From positions 124,001 to 188,000 of the forward strand of contig CAXARI010000124.1 of NCBI GenBank assembly GCA_963971225.1: DNA of 64,000 bases, in the 5' to 3' direction. Shown piece by piece: positions 37,979 to 49,834 of this stretch. Position 1 is the stretch's first letter. The number at the start of each line of letters is the position of its first letter. This stretch comes from Melieria omissa (lineage: Eukaryota > Arthropoda > Insecta > Diptera > Ulidiidae). Both the position numbers and the translations under genes were made by a program. The notes below the pieces were generated by a model that worked only from the letters and a program-made list of their open reading frames with translations, did no database searches and was not told the DNA's origin.

Positions 37979-40374
37979 TTGCTGTCACAACAACGACTGA
38001 TTGAAAGAATGCACCTCTGATCTATATAACCAATCAAATGCTTGTGGAACCTAAGTACGCACAATCACTTTAATCAAAATGGCGTCAAAATTAAGCCAGA
38101 GTGACCACCTTTCAATAATTTGGTAAATAAAAAAATATCCCACCGGCAGCATGATCGAAATTATGGCTGTTAAATCTCGACCCGTTAACGGATTTTAATA
38201 ATATTATGCCTTATTATTTAGCTAGACTCGTATGCTTTCTATAATGGTATCAATCATCCTTCTATACCCCAAGGTTCGAAAGCAAATCGATTTGGAACGG
38301 TGACTTTGAAAAAATTGCTACTTGGGTGCAACCACTAAAATGCTTGTCAACACCAAATGCATAAGTGCATATTAATAATTGACCCCTTAAAATTTAGCCA
38401 GAGTCTCATGCTTTCTATATTGGTCCCTAACTTTTCATTATCCTTCAGGAATAATGAGCATATCGATGCGCAAGGATAACATTGAAAAACTGCCTATTAC
38501 AAAATACACACTCACCACTAAAGTGCTTATAGATTCCAAACGGTATGGGTTACGTTAATAAAAAACCCCTTAAAATGTAGCTAGAGATTGCAGCTTTATC
38601 AAATTAAATCAATAATTTGATTACTATTAGGCAATCATGAACAGATCGATGCGCAAGAGTGACATTAAATGGCTGCCTACTGCAAAATCGATAAAATGCT
38701 TGTAAAATATGATGATTCTAGGTTTATAGAAAAAATAATAACCTTAAAACCTAGCTGGAGTTTTGAGCTTTCATAAATGGGGTCAATCTTCTCGCTATCT
38801 CAAATAATGCAGGAGAATTTCGTTGTGGAAAAGTGATATCGACCACATGATACATCTATATCAGGGGTGCCCAAAGTCTTCTTATGGAAAAGCAAAAACC
38901 AATACATTTAAAGTTGCCCAAAAAAATGCAAACAAATTAAATAATAATAAATAATTAAATAATTAATTGAATTAGTTGAAAGCACATTGTGCATTTCGCT
39001 TGACCCTTAAAATTATAAGTGAAAAAAATATAATGTTCCCATTTGTCATTGCCGAAAGGCCAACCAATCGCCAAAACAAAAACTACAACAACAAAAGCAT
39101 CTAATTTTTTTTCATACATAGAATTTCTTGAGGAAACAAAACAAAAATCCGCGCAGCCCCCACACGTGTTGCTTCGTTGCTGTCACAACAACGACTGATT
39201 GAAAGAATGCACCTCTGATCTATATAACCAATCAAATGCTTGTGGAACCTAAGTACGCACAATCACTTTAATCAAAATGGCGTCAAAATTAAGCCAGAGT
39301 GACCACCTTTCAATAATTTGGTAAATAAAAAAATATCCCACCGGCAGCATGATCGAAATTATGGCTGTTAAATCTCGACCCGTTAACGGATTTTAATAAT
39401 ATTATGCCTTATTATTTAGCTAGACTCGTATGCTTTCTATAATGGTATCAATCATCCTTCTATACCCCAAGGTTCGAAAGCAAATCGATTTGGAACGGTG
39501 ACTTTGAAAAAATTGCTACTTGGGTGCAACCACTAAAATGCTTGTCAACACCAAATGCATAAGTGCATATTAATAATTGACCCCTTAAAATTTAGCCAGA
39601 GTCTCATGCTTTCTATATTGGTCCCTAACTTTTCATTATCCTTCAGGAATAATGAGCATATCGATGCGCAAGGATAACATTGAAAAACTGCCTATTACAA
39701 AATACACACTCACCACTAAAGTGCTTATAGATTCCAAACGGTATGGGTTACGTTAATAAAAAACCCCTTAAAATGTAGCTAGAGATTGCAGCTTTATCAA
39801 ATTAAATCAATAATTTGATTACTATTAGGCAATCATGAACAGATCGATGCGCAAGAGTGACATTAAATGGCTGCCTACTGCAAAATCGATAAAATGCTTG
39901 TAAAATATGATGATTCTAGGTTTATAGAAAAAATAATAACCTTAAAACCTAGCTGGAGTTTTGAGCTTTCATAAATGGGGTCAATCTTCTCGCTATCTCA
40001 AATAATGCAGGAGAATTTCGTTGTGGAAAAGTGATATCGACCACATGATACATCTATATCAGGGGTGCCCAAAGTCTTCTTATGGAAAAGCAAAAACCAA
40101 TACATTTAAAGTTGCCCAAAAAAATGCAAACAAATTAAATAATAATAAATAATTAAATAATTAATTGAATTAGTTGAAAGCACATTGTGCATTTCGCTTG
40201 ACCCTTAAAATTATAAGTGAAAAAAATATAATGTTCCCATTTGTCATTGCCGAAAGGCCAACCAATCGCCAAAACAAAAACTACAACAACAAAAGCATCT
40301 AATTTTTTTTCATACATAGAATTTCTTGAGGAAACAAAACAAAAATCCGCGCAGCCCCCACACGTGTTGCTTCG
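37979..40374. repeat. Tandem pair of near-identical 1198-bp monomers
   Basis: Units 37979-39176 and 39177-40374 are both 1198 bp and share the private variant GAGTCTCATGC (near 38401 and 39599) and the long AT-rich state. This looks like a recent single-monomer duplication. Confidence 0.8.
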
Positions 40375-41189
40375 TTGCTGTCACAACAACGACTGATTGA
40401 AAGAATGCACCTCTGATCTATATAACCAATCAAATGCTTGTGGAACCTAAGTACGCACAATCACTTTAATCAAAATGGCGTCAAAATTAAGCCAGAGTGA
40501 CCACCTTTCAATAATTTGGTAAATAAAAAAATATCCCACCGGCAGCATGATCGAAATTATGGCTGTTAAATCTCGACCCGTTAACGGATTTTAATAATAT
40601 TATGCCTTATTATTTAGCTAGACTCGTATGCTTTCTATAATGGTATCAATCATCCTTCTATACCCCAAGGTTCGAAAGCAAATCGATTTGGAACGGTGAC
40701 TTTGAAAAAATTGCTACTTGGGTGCAACCACTAAAATGCTTGTCAACACCAAATGCATAAGTGCATATTAATAATTGACCCCTTAAAATTTAGCCAGAGT
40801 CTTATGCTTTCTATATTGGTCCCTAACTTTTCATTATCCTTCAGGAATAATGAGCATATCGATGCGCAAGGATAACATTGAAAAACTGCCTATTACAAAA
40901 TACACACTCACCACTAAAGTGCTTATAGATTCCAAACGGTATGGGTTACGTTAATAAAAAACCCCTTAAAATGTAGCTAGAGATTGCAGCTTTATCAAAT
41001 TAAATCAATAATTTGATTACTATTAGGCAATCATGAACAGATCGATGCGCAAGAGTGACATTAAATGGCTGCCTACTGCAAAATCGATAAAATGCTTGTA
41101 AAATATGATGATTCTAGGTTTATAGAAAAAATAATAACCTTAAAACCTAGCTGGAGTTTTGAGCTTTCATAAATGGGGTCAATCTTCTC

Positions 41190-41620
41190 GCTATCTCAGA
41201 TAATGCAGGAGAATTTCGTTGTGGAAAAGTGATATCGACCACTTGATACATCTATATCAGGGGTGCCCAAAATCTTCTTATGGAAAAGCAAAATCCAATA
41301 CATGTAAAGTTGCCCAAAAAAAATGCAAACAAATTATTTAATTAATTAGTTGAAAGCACATTGTGCATTTCGCTTGACCCTTAAAATTATAAGTGAAAAA
41401 AATATAATGTTCCCATTTGTCATTGCCGAAAGGCCAACCAATCGCCAACACAAAAAAGCATACACACAAAAACTACAACAACAAAAGCATCTAATTTGTT
41501 TTCATACATACAATCTCTTGAGGCAACAAAACAAAAATCCGCGCAGCCCCCACACGTGTTGCTTCGTTGCTGTCACAACAACGACTGATTGAAACAATGC
41601 ACCTCTGATCTATATAACCA
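41190..41620. repeat. Isolated patch of variant B in variant-A surroundings
   Basis: The patch carries CTCAGATAATG, AAATCCAATACATGTAAAG, the 16-bp insertion and CATACAATCTCTTGAGGC, while neighbours on both sides are variant A. Part of it (AAATCCAATACATG and AATTAATTAGTTG) matches 28221-28275. It may be a gene-conversion tract. Just downstream, at about 41631, 26 bp are missing (ACCAATCAATCACTTT), leaving an 1154-bp unit. Confidence 0.7.
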
Positions 41621-44600
41621 ATCAATCACTTTAATCAAAATGGCGTCAAAATTAAGCCAGAGTGACCACCTTTCACCAATTTGGTAAATAAAAAAAATAT
41701 CCCACCGGCAGCATGATCGAAATTATGGCTGTTAAATCTCGACCCGTTAACGGATTTTAATAATATTATGCCTTATTATTTAGCTAGACTCGTATGCTTT
41801 CTATAATGGTATCAATCATCCTTCTATACCCCAAGGTTCGAAAGCAAATCGATTTGGAACGGTGACTTTGAAAAAATTGCTACTTGGGTGCAACCACTAA
41901 AATGCTTGTCAACACCAAATGCATAAGTGCATATTAATAATTGACCCCTTAAAATTTAGCCAGAGTCTTATGCTTTCTATATTGGTCCCTAACTTTTCAT
42001 TATCCTTCAGGAATAATGAGCATATCGATGCGCAAGGATAACATTGAAAAACTGCCTATTACAAAATACACACTCACCACTAAAGTGCTTATAGATTCCA
42101 AACGGTATGGGTTACATTAATAAAAAACCCCTTAAAATGTAGCTAGAGATTGCAGCTTTATCAAATTAAATCAATAATTTGATTACTATTAGGCAATCAT
42201 GAACAGATCGATGCGCAAGAGTGACATTAAATGGCTGCCTACTGCAAAATCGATAAAATGCTTGTAAAATATGATGATTCTAGGTTTATAGAAAAAATAT
42301 CAACCTTAAAACCTAGCTGGAGTTTTGAGCTTTCATAAATGGGGTCAATCTTCTCGCTATCTCAAATAATGCAGCAGAATTTCGTTGTGGAAAAGTGATA
42401 TCGACCACATGATACATCTATATTAGGGGTGCCCAAAATATTCTTATGGAAAAGCAAAAACCAATACATGTAAAGTTGCCCAAAAATATGCAAACAAATT
42501 ATTTAATTAATTGAATTAGTTGAAAGCACATTGTGCATTTCGCTTGACCCTTAAAATTATAAGTGAAAAAAATATAATGTTCCCATTTGTCATTGCCGAA
42601 AGGCCAACCAATCGCCAAAACAAAAACTACAACAACAAAAGCATCTAATTTTTTTTCATACATAGAATTTCTTGAGGAAACAAAACAAAAATCCGCGCAG
42701 CCCCCACACGTGTTGCTTCGTTGCTGTCACAACAACGACTGATTGAAAGAATGCACCTCTGATCTATATAACCAATCAAATGCTTATGAAACCTAAGTAC
42801 GCACAATCACTTTAATCAAAATGGCGTCAAAATTAAGCCAGAGTGACCACCTTTCAATAATTTGGTAAATAAAAAAATATCCCACCGGCAGCATGATCGA
42901 AATTATGGCTGTTAAATCTCGACCCGTTAACGGATTTTAATAATATTATGCCTTATTATTTAGCTAGACTCGTATGCTTTCTATAATGGTATCAATCATC
43001 CTTCTATACCCCAAGGTTCGAAAGCAAATCGATTTGGAACGGTGACTTTGAAAAAATTGCTACTTGGGTGCAACCACTAAAATGCTTGTCAACACCAAAT
43101 GCATAAGTGCATATTAATAATTGACCCCTTAAAATTTAGCCAGAGTCTTATGCTTTCTATATTGGTCCCTAACTTTTCATTATCCTTCAGGAATAATGAG
43201 CATATCGATGCGCAAGGATAACATTGAAAAACTGCCTATTACAAAATACACACTCACCACTAAAGTGCTTATAGATTCCAAACGGTATGGGTTACGTTAA
43301 TAAAAAACCCCTTAAAATGTAGCTAGAGATTGCAGCTTTATCAAATTAAATCAATAATTTGATTACTATTAGGCAATCATGAACAGATCGATGCGCAAGA
43401 GTGACATTAAATGGCTGCCTACTGCAAAATCGATAAAATGCTTGTAAAATATGATGATTCTAGGTTTATAGAAAAAATAATAACCTTAAAACCTAGCTGG
43501 AGTTTTGAGCTTTCATAAATGGGGTCAATCTTCTCGCTATCTCAAATAATGCAGGAGAATTTCGTTGTGGAAAAGTGATATCGACCACATGATACATCTA
43601 TATCAGGGGTGCCCAAAGTCTTCTTATGGAAAAGCAAAAACCAATACATTTAAACTTGCCCAAAAAAATGCAAACAAATTATTTAATTAATTGAATTAGT
43701 TGAAAGCACATTGTGCATTTCGCTTGACCCTTAAAATTATAAGTGAAAAAAATATAATGTTCCCATTTGTCATTGCCGAAAGGCCAACCAATCGCCAAAA
43801 CAAAAACTACAACAACAAAAGCATCTAATTTTTTTTCATACATAGAATTTCTTGAGGAAACAAAACAAAAATCCGCGCAGCCCCCACACGTGTTGCTTCG
43901 TTGCTGTCACAACAACGACTGATTGAAAGAATGCACCTCTGATCTATATAACCAATCAAATGCTTGTGGAACCTAAGTACGCACAATCACTTTAATCAAA
44001 ATGGCGTCAAAATTAAGCCAGAGTGACCACCTTTCACCAATTTGGTAAATAAAAAAAATATCCCACCGGCAGCATGATCGAAATTATGGCTGTTAAATCT
44101 CGACCCGTTAACGGATTTTAATATTATTATGCCTTATTATTTAGCTACACTCGTATGCTTTCTATAATGGTATCAATCATCCTTCTATACCCCAAGGTTC
44201 GAAAGCAAATCGATTTGGAACGGTGACTTTGAAAAAATTGCTACTTGGGTGCAACCACTAAAATGCTTGTCAACACCAAATGCATAAGTGCATATTAATA
44301 ATTGACCCCTTGAAATTTAGCCAGAGTCTTATGCTTTCTATATTCGTCCCTAACTTTTCATTATCCTTCAGGAATAATGAGCATATCGATGCGCAAGGAT
44401 AACATTGAAAAACTGCCTATTACAAAATACACACTCACCACTAAAGTGCTTATAGATTCCAAACGGTATGGGTTACGTTAATAAAAAACCCCTTAAAATG
44501 TAGCTAGAGATTGCAGCTTTATCAAATTAAATCAATAATTTGATTACTATTAGGCAATCATGAACAGATCGATGCGCAAGAGTGACATTAAATGGCTGCC

Positions 44601-47600
44601 TACTGCAAAATCGATAAAATGCTTGTAAAATATGATGATTCTAGGTTTATAGAAAAAATAATAACCTTAAAACCTAGCTGGAGTTTTGAGCTTTCATAAA
44701 TGGGGTCAATCTTCTCGCTATCTCAAATAATGCAGGAGAATTTCGTTGTGGAAAAGTGATATCGACCACATGATACATCTATATCAGGGGTGCCCAAAGT
44801 CTTCTTATGGAAAAGCAAAAACCAATACATTTAAAGTTGCCCAAAAAAATGCAAACAAATTAAATAATAATAAATAATTAAATAATTAATTGAATTAGTT
44901 GAAAGCACATTGTGCATTTCGCTTGACCCTTAAAATTATAAGTGAAAAAAATATAATGTTCCCATTTGTCATTGCCGAAAGGCCAACCAATCGCCAAAAC
45001 AAAAACTACAACAACAAAAGCATCTAATTTTTTTTCATACATAGAATTTCTTGAGGAAACAAAACAAAAATCCGCGCAGCCCCCACACGTGTTGCTTCGT
45101 TGCTGTCACAACAACGACTGATTGAAAGAATGCACCTCTGATCTATATAACCAATCAAATGCTTGTGGAACCTAAGTACGCACAATCACTTTAATCAAAA
45201 TGGCGTCAAAATTAAGCCAGAGTGACCACCTTTCAATAATTTGGTAAATAAAAAAATATCCCACCGGCAGCATGATCGAAATTATGGCTGTTAAATCTCG
45301 ACCCGTTAACGGATTTTAATAATATTATGCCTTATTATTTAGCTAGACTCGTATGCTTTCTATAATGGTATCAATCATCCTTCTATACCCCAAGGTTCGA
45401 AAGCAAATCGATTTGGAACGGTGACTTTGAAAAAATTGCTACTTGGGTGCAACCACTAAAATGCTTGTCAACACCAAATGCATAAGTGCATATTAATAAT
45501 TGACCCCTTAAAATTTAGCCAGAGTCTTATGCTTTCTATATTGGTCCCTAACTTTTCATTATCCTTCAGGAATAATGAGCATATCGATGCGCAAGGATAA
45601 CATTGAAAAACTGCCTATTACAAAATACACACTCACCACTAAAGTGCTTATAGATTCCAAACGGTATGGGTTACGTTAATAAAAAACCCCTTAAAATGTA
45701 GCTAGAGATTGCAGCTTTATCAAATTAAATCAATAATTTGATTACTATTAGGCAATCATGAACAGATCGATGCGCAAGAGTGACATTAAATGGCTGCCTA
45801 CTGCAAACTCGATAAAATGCTTGTAAAATATGATGATTCTAGGTTTATAGAAAAAATAATAACCTTAAAACCTAGCTGGAGTTTTGAGCTTTCATAAATG
45901 GGGTCAATCTTCTCGCTATCTCAAATAATGCAGGAGAATTTCGTTGTGGAAAAGTGATATCGACCACATGATACATCTATATCAGGGGTGCCCAAAGTCT
46001 TCTTATGGAAAAGCAAAAACCAATACATTTAAAGTTGCCCAAAAAAATGCAAACAAATTATTTAATTAATTGAATTAGTTGAAAGCACATTGTGCATTTC
46101 GCTTGACCCTTAAAATTATAAATGAAAAAAATATAATGTTCCCATTTGTCATTGCCGAAAGGCCAACCAATCGCCAAAACAAAAACTACAACAACAAAAG
46201 CATCTAATTTTTTTTCATACATAGAATTTCTTGAGGAAACAAAACAAAAATCCGCGCAGCCCCCACACGTGTTGCTTCGTTGCTGTCACAACAACGACTG
46301 ATTGAAAGAATGCACCTCTGATCTATATAACCAATCAAATGCTTGTGGAACCTAAGTACGCACAATCACTTTAATCAAAATGGCGTCAAAATTAAGCCAG
46401 AGTGACCACCTTTCAATAATTTGGTAAATAAAAAAATATCCCACCGGCAGCATGATCGAAATTATGGCTGTTAAATCTCGACTCGTTAACGGATTTTAAT
46501 AATATTATGCCTTATTATTTAGCTAGACTCGTATGCTTTCTATAATGGTATCAATCATCCTTCTATACCCCAAGGTTCGAAAGCAAATCGATTTGGAACG
46601 GTGACTTTGAAAAAATTGCTACTTGGGTGCAACCACTAAAATGCTTGTCAACACCAAATGCATAAGTGCATATTAATAATTGACCCCTTAAAATTTAGCC
46701 AGAGTCTTATGCTTTCTATATTGGTCCCTAACTTTTCATTATCCTTCAGGAATAATGAGCATATCGATGCGCAAGGATAACATTGAAAAACTGCCTATTA
46801 CAAAATACACACTCACCACTAAAGTGCTTATAGATTCCAAACGGTATGGGTTACGTTAATAAAAAACCCCTTAAAATGTAGCTAGAGATTGCAGCTTTAT
46901 CAAATTAAATCAATAATTTGATTACTATTAGGCAATCATGAACAGATCGATGCGCAAGAGTGACATTAAATGGCTGCCTACTGCAAAATCGATAAAATGC
47001 TTGTAAAATATGATGATTCTAGGTTTATAGAAAAAATAATAACCTTAAGACCTAGCTGGAGTTTTGAGCTTTCATAAATGGGGTCAATCTTCTCGCTATC
47101 TCAAATAATGCAGGAGAATTTCGTTGTGGAAAAGTGATATCGACCACATGATACATCTATATCAGGGGTGCCCAAAGTCTTCTTATGGAAAAGCAAAAAC
47201 CAATACATTTAAAGTTGCCCAAAAAAATGCAAACAAATTATTTAATTAATTGAATTAGTTGAAAGCACATTGTGCATTTCGCTTGACCCTTAAAATTATA
47301 AGTGAAAAAAATATAATGTTCCCATTTGTCATTGCCGAAAGGCCAACCAATCGCCAAAACAAAAACTACAACAACAAAAGCATCTAATTTTTTTTCATAC
47401 ATAGAATTTCTTGAGGAAACAAAACAAAAATCCGCGCAGCCCCCACACGTGTTGCTTCGTTGCTGTCACAACAACGACTGATTGAAAGAATGCACCTCTG
47501 ATCTATATAACCAATCAAATGCTTGTGGAACCTAAGTACGCACAATCACTTTAATCAAAATGGCGTCAAAATTAAGCCAGAGTGACCACCTTTCAATAAT

Positions 47601-47849
47601 TTGGTAAATAAAAAAATATCCCACCGGCAGCATGATCGAAATTATGGCTGTTAAATCTCGACCCGTTAACGGATTTTAATAATATTATGCCTTATTATTT
47701 AGCTAGACTCGTATGCTTTCTATAATGGTATCAATCATCCTTCTATACCCCAAGGTTCGAAAGCAAATCGATTTGGAACGGTGACTTTGAAAAAATTGCT
47801 ACTTGGGTGCAACCACTAAAATGCTTGTCAACACCAAATGCATAAGTGC

Positions 47850-47853
47850 ATAT
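47850..47853 (+). repeat. Gypsy target-site duplication, left copy
   Basis: ATAT is repeated at 53865-53868. Empty monomers read GTGCATATTAATAATTG, with one copy. Confidence 0.9.
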
Positions 47854-48045
47854 TGTAACGATGAGCCAGTCTGTCGCGGTGCAAAGCAACCCTGCCGCTA
47901 CGTGCCGTGCCATAACCCAATCTGGCAACGACGGCCGCGATAGTAACTTTTAGTCCAACCTGGCAACGATGGTCGCGGTCATCAGGGAAACTTCTAGTCC
48001 AATCTGGCAACGTGCGAGAACGATCTGCGCGACGGCCGGACAGAG

Positions 48046-48052
48046 TATAAAA
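48046..48052 (+). promoter_or_regulatory. TATA box in 5' LTR
   Basis: TATAAAA lies in GAGTATAAAAGGTGGCC. AGTCAGTCTGG about 25-30 bp downstream contains TCAGT-like initiator bases, consistent with RNA polymerase II initiation in the LTR. The identical site in the 3' LTR is 53634-53640. Confidence 0.7.
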
Positions 48053-48163
48053 GGTGGCCAGATGCGGTGCAGCGAGTCAGTCTGGTTTTGACAAGTGAAG
48101 TTGCCACACGAAGTGATTAAGCAAATACTTAGGTGTACGAACAGTAAAGTGTAAACTGTGAAT

Positions 48164-48169
48164 AATAAA
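48164..48169 (+). terminator. Polyadenylation signal in LTR
   Basis: AATAAA is followed about 15 bp later by TGTTGGTTTATTTTATTGTCTG, a U/GU-rich region. In the 3' LTR copy (about 53752-53757) it would end the genomic RNA. Confidence 0.6.
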
Positions 48170-48278
48170 GTGACTGTTGGTTTATTTTATTGTCTGCGTT
48201 TAAGAAACTGTGTTTTATTTTCAAATTACACAATCCAGAGATACGCAACAGCCCACTAGACTTAGTATTCGTAACATT

Positions 48279-48295
48279 TGGTGTCAGAAGTGGGA
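48279..48295 (+). promoter_or_regulatory. Primer binding site (tRNA-Leu type)
   Basis: TGGTGTCAGAAGTGGGA begins two bases after the 5' LTR. TGG pairs with the CCA end of a tRNA, and the remainder fits the acceptor/T-arm end of a leucine tRNA as I recall it. The site primes minus-strand DNA synthesis. The position is certain; the tRNA identity is less so. Confidence 0.75.
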
Positions 48296-48355
48296 TTGTG
48301 GAAAATTGAAGATAAAAAAAAAAAAACTAAGAAATAAAATTATAAAAGCACGGAC

Positions 48356-49834
48356 ATGGTGAAATTCGAGCTGCTGAAGGTGGACCAGCTGAAGAAGGAG
48401 CTGGCTGCCTGGAATTTGCCGACTGCTGGCGGAAAGGTGGAGTTGCAGTTGCGCTTGCGAGAAGCATGTGAGGAACGAGGCGTCGATTGGACTGTGCACG
48501 AGTTCGGAGTGCAAGAACAAGAGGCGTCGGCCAAAATGGAGGAATCGCCTGCAGGTGCGGCGTCGATGCAAAGTACGACTGCAGCGGCTGCGCCGCCACA
48601 AGCAATGGACATGAGCCAGCTAATGGTTGCACTTAAAGGCATGTTCGAGACAGCAAATCGAGAAATGTCAGCGAAGCTGGAAACTACGAATCTCGAAATT
48701 TCGGCAAAAGTCGAGACAGCAAATCGAGAAATGTCAGCGAAGCTGGAAACTACGAATCTCGAAATTTCGGCAAGAGTCGAGACTGCAAATCGAGGAATGG
48801 CGGAAAATTCTGCGCGCATAGAGCAGAAGGTGGAGGAAATTTCCAATAGCCTGAATGTGAAAGTTGAGCATCTCGAGACGCGAATAGACGATTGGGACAA
48901 ACGAGTTGACGAAATGGGTGAATCCCTGAATAGACGAGTTGACAACCTGGATGAGTCCTTGAACAAACGAGTTGACAGTCTGCAAGATTCGATGCACAGA
49001 AAGATAGACGAACGGTTTCGAGAGGTACAGCCACGAGAATGTTTGCCACCGGTTCAGGACGGTTTTGCTGCCAGAACAGAAGTGCCTACTTATGACGGTG
49101 CTGCGCCGTTCGACACATTTAAATTGCAATTCGACTTGGCTGCTTTGGAAAATCAGTGGACAGATATCAGGAAAGGTCGGAGGTTGGCACTGGCGCTGAA
49201 AGGTCCTGCGGCGGAGGTAATCAAATCAGTTCCAGAATGTTTAAGAAGTGATTACGATGCCATCATGAGGGCATTAGCAGCGAAGTATAGCAACGAGCAC
49301 AACCATGCGCTATACTACTGTGAGCTGAAGAACCGCAAGCAAAGAGCCAACGAGGCGCTGCAGACATATGCAGCAGACATTGAGCGGCTCGTACAGTTGT
49401 GCTACCCAAAATTTGGTGCTGATGATCTCGAGAGGATGAAGATTGAGTCGTTTGTTGAAGGTCTTCATGATCCAGAAACACGTCGCAGTGCGTTGATGAT
49501 GGGCAAGCCAACATTTAAGGAAACGGTGACCAGCGCGATGACATATGAAGCGGCATGGATTGGGAGCACTCGGTATGCACCTGTAAGGATACGCCAGATT
49601 CAGGCGGACAACGACATTCCGATCCAGGCCATAAGCTCGGAGATACCGGACAGGCCACGGGTGGTCTCCTCTAAAGTTGTTTGCTGGATATGTGGTAAGC
49701 AGGGCCACATATCACGAGACTGCCGCCAACGAAAGAGGCGTTCCCGTTCTCGATCGCAATCGCCTGCGAGGAATACTGACAATCGAGGCTCAGCCAACAA
49801 GCGCAGGGCTGAGGACGAGGAGCCGTTAAACTAA
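48356..49834 (+). CDS. gag: Gag polyprotein
   Basis: This 492-residue structural protein forms the virus-like particle and packages element RNA. The start ATG 48356 is the first good one after the leader. Residues about 4-40 (LLKVDQLKKELAAWNLPTAG and following) look like a SAP helix-extension-helix motif. Residues about 85-215 are heptad-rich and probably coiled coil, including a 66-bp in-frame tandem duplication (48647 and 48713). A retrotransposon Gag core lies at about 240-360. A CCHC zinc knuckle has C443, C446, H451 and C456 (CX2CX4HX4C). The tail is basic RS-rich (RKRRSRSRSQS). Stop at 49832-49834, directly after a candidate frameshift site; the pol frame overlaps by 22 nt. Confidence 0.95.
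   Translation: MVKFELLKVDQLKKELAAWNLPTAGGKVELQLRLREACEERGVDWTVHEFGVQEQEASAKMEESPAGAASMQSTTAAAAPPQAMDMSQLMVALKGMFETANREMSAKLETTNLEISAKVETANREMSAKLETTNLEISARVETANRGMAENSARIEQKVEEISNSLNVKVEHLETRIDDWDKRVDEMGESLNRRVDNLDESLNKRVDSLQDSMHRKIDERFREVQPRECLPPVQDGFAARTEVPTYDGAAPFDTFKLQFDLAALENQWTDIRKGRRLALALKGPAAEVIKSVPECLRSDYDAIMRALAAKYSNEHNHALYYCELKNRKQRANEALQTYAADIERLVQLCYPKFGADDLERMKIESFVEGLHDPETRRSALMMGKPTFKETVTSAMTYEAAWIGSTRYAPVRIRQIQADNDIPIQAISSEIPDRPRVVSSKVVCWICGKQGHISRDCRQRKRRSRSRSQSPARNTDNRGSANKRRAEDEEPLN
48647..48796 (+). repeat. 66-bp tandem duplication within gag
   Basis: Two in-frame 66-bp copies start at 48647 and 48713, and a partial third at 48779 (GAGACTGCAAATCGAGGAATG). Each encodes 22 residues starting ETANREMSAKLETTNLEI. 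The copies differ at one base noticed (AAAAGTC against AGAGTC region), so the duplication is recent. It lengthens a coiled-coil segment. Confidence 0.9.

Larger units (their letters stand above)
9646..47849. repeat. Satellite array, segment 3 (about 32 monomers)
   Basis: This is 38.2 kb of uninterrupted array without a gene. Landmark TTGCTGTCAC starts are 9837, 11033, 12229, 13398, 14596, 15792, 16961, 18159, 19338, 20226, 21423, 22605, 23763, 24945, 26125, 27302, 28478, 29676, 30858, 32039, 33220, 34419, 35600, 36780, 37979, 39177, 40375, 41567, 42721, 43901, 45100, 46280 and 47460. Most intervals are 1176-1199 bp. Recurrent length states come from an 18-bp AT-rich variant and a 16-bp variant, both in the MITE part. 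Short open frames recur because the repeat recurs; none looks coding. Confidence 0.95.
47854..48276 (+). repeat. 5' LTR (423 bp)
   Basis: It supplies promoter and polyadenylation functions. Within it, CAATCTGGCAACG-like motifs occur three times, starting at 47918, 47956 and 48000, with similar sequence between them (GGCCGCGATAGTAACTTTTAGTC and a diverged relative). This is a possible enhancer or regulator-binding cluster. A TATA box and AATAAA follow. Confidence 0.95.
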
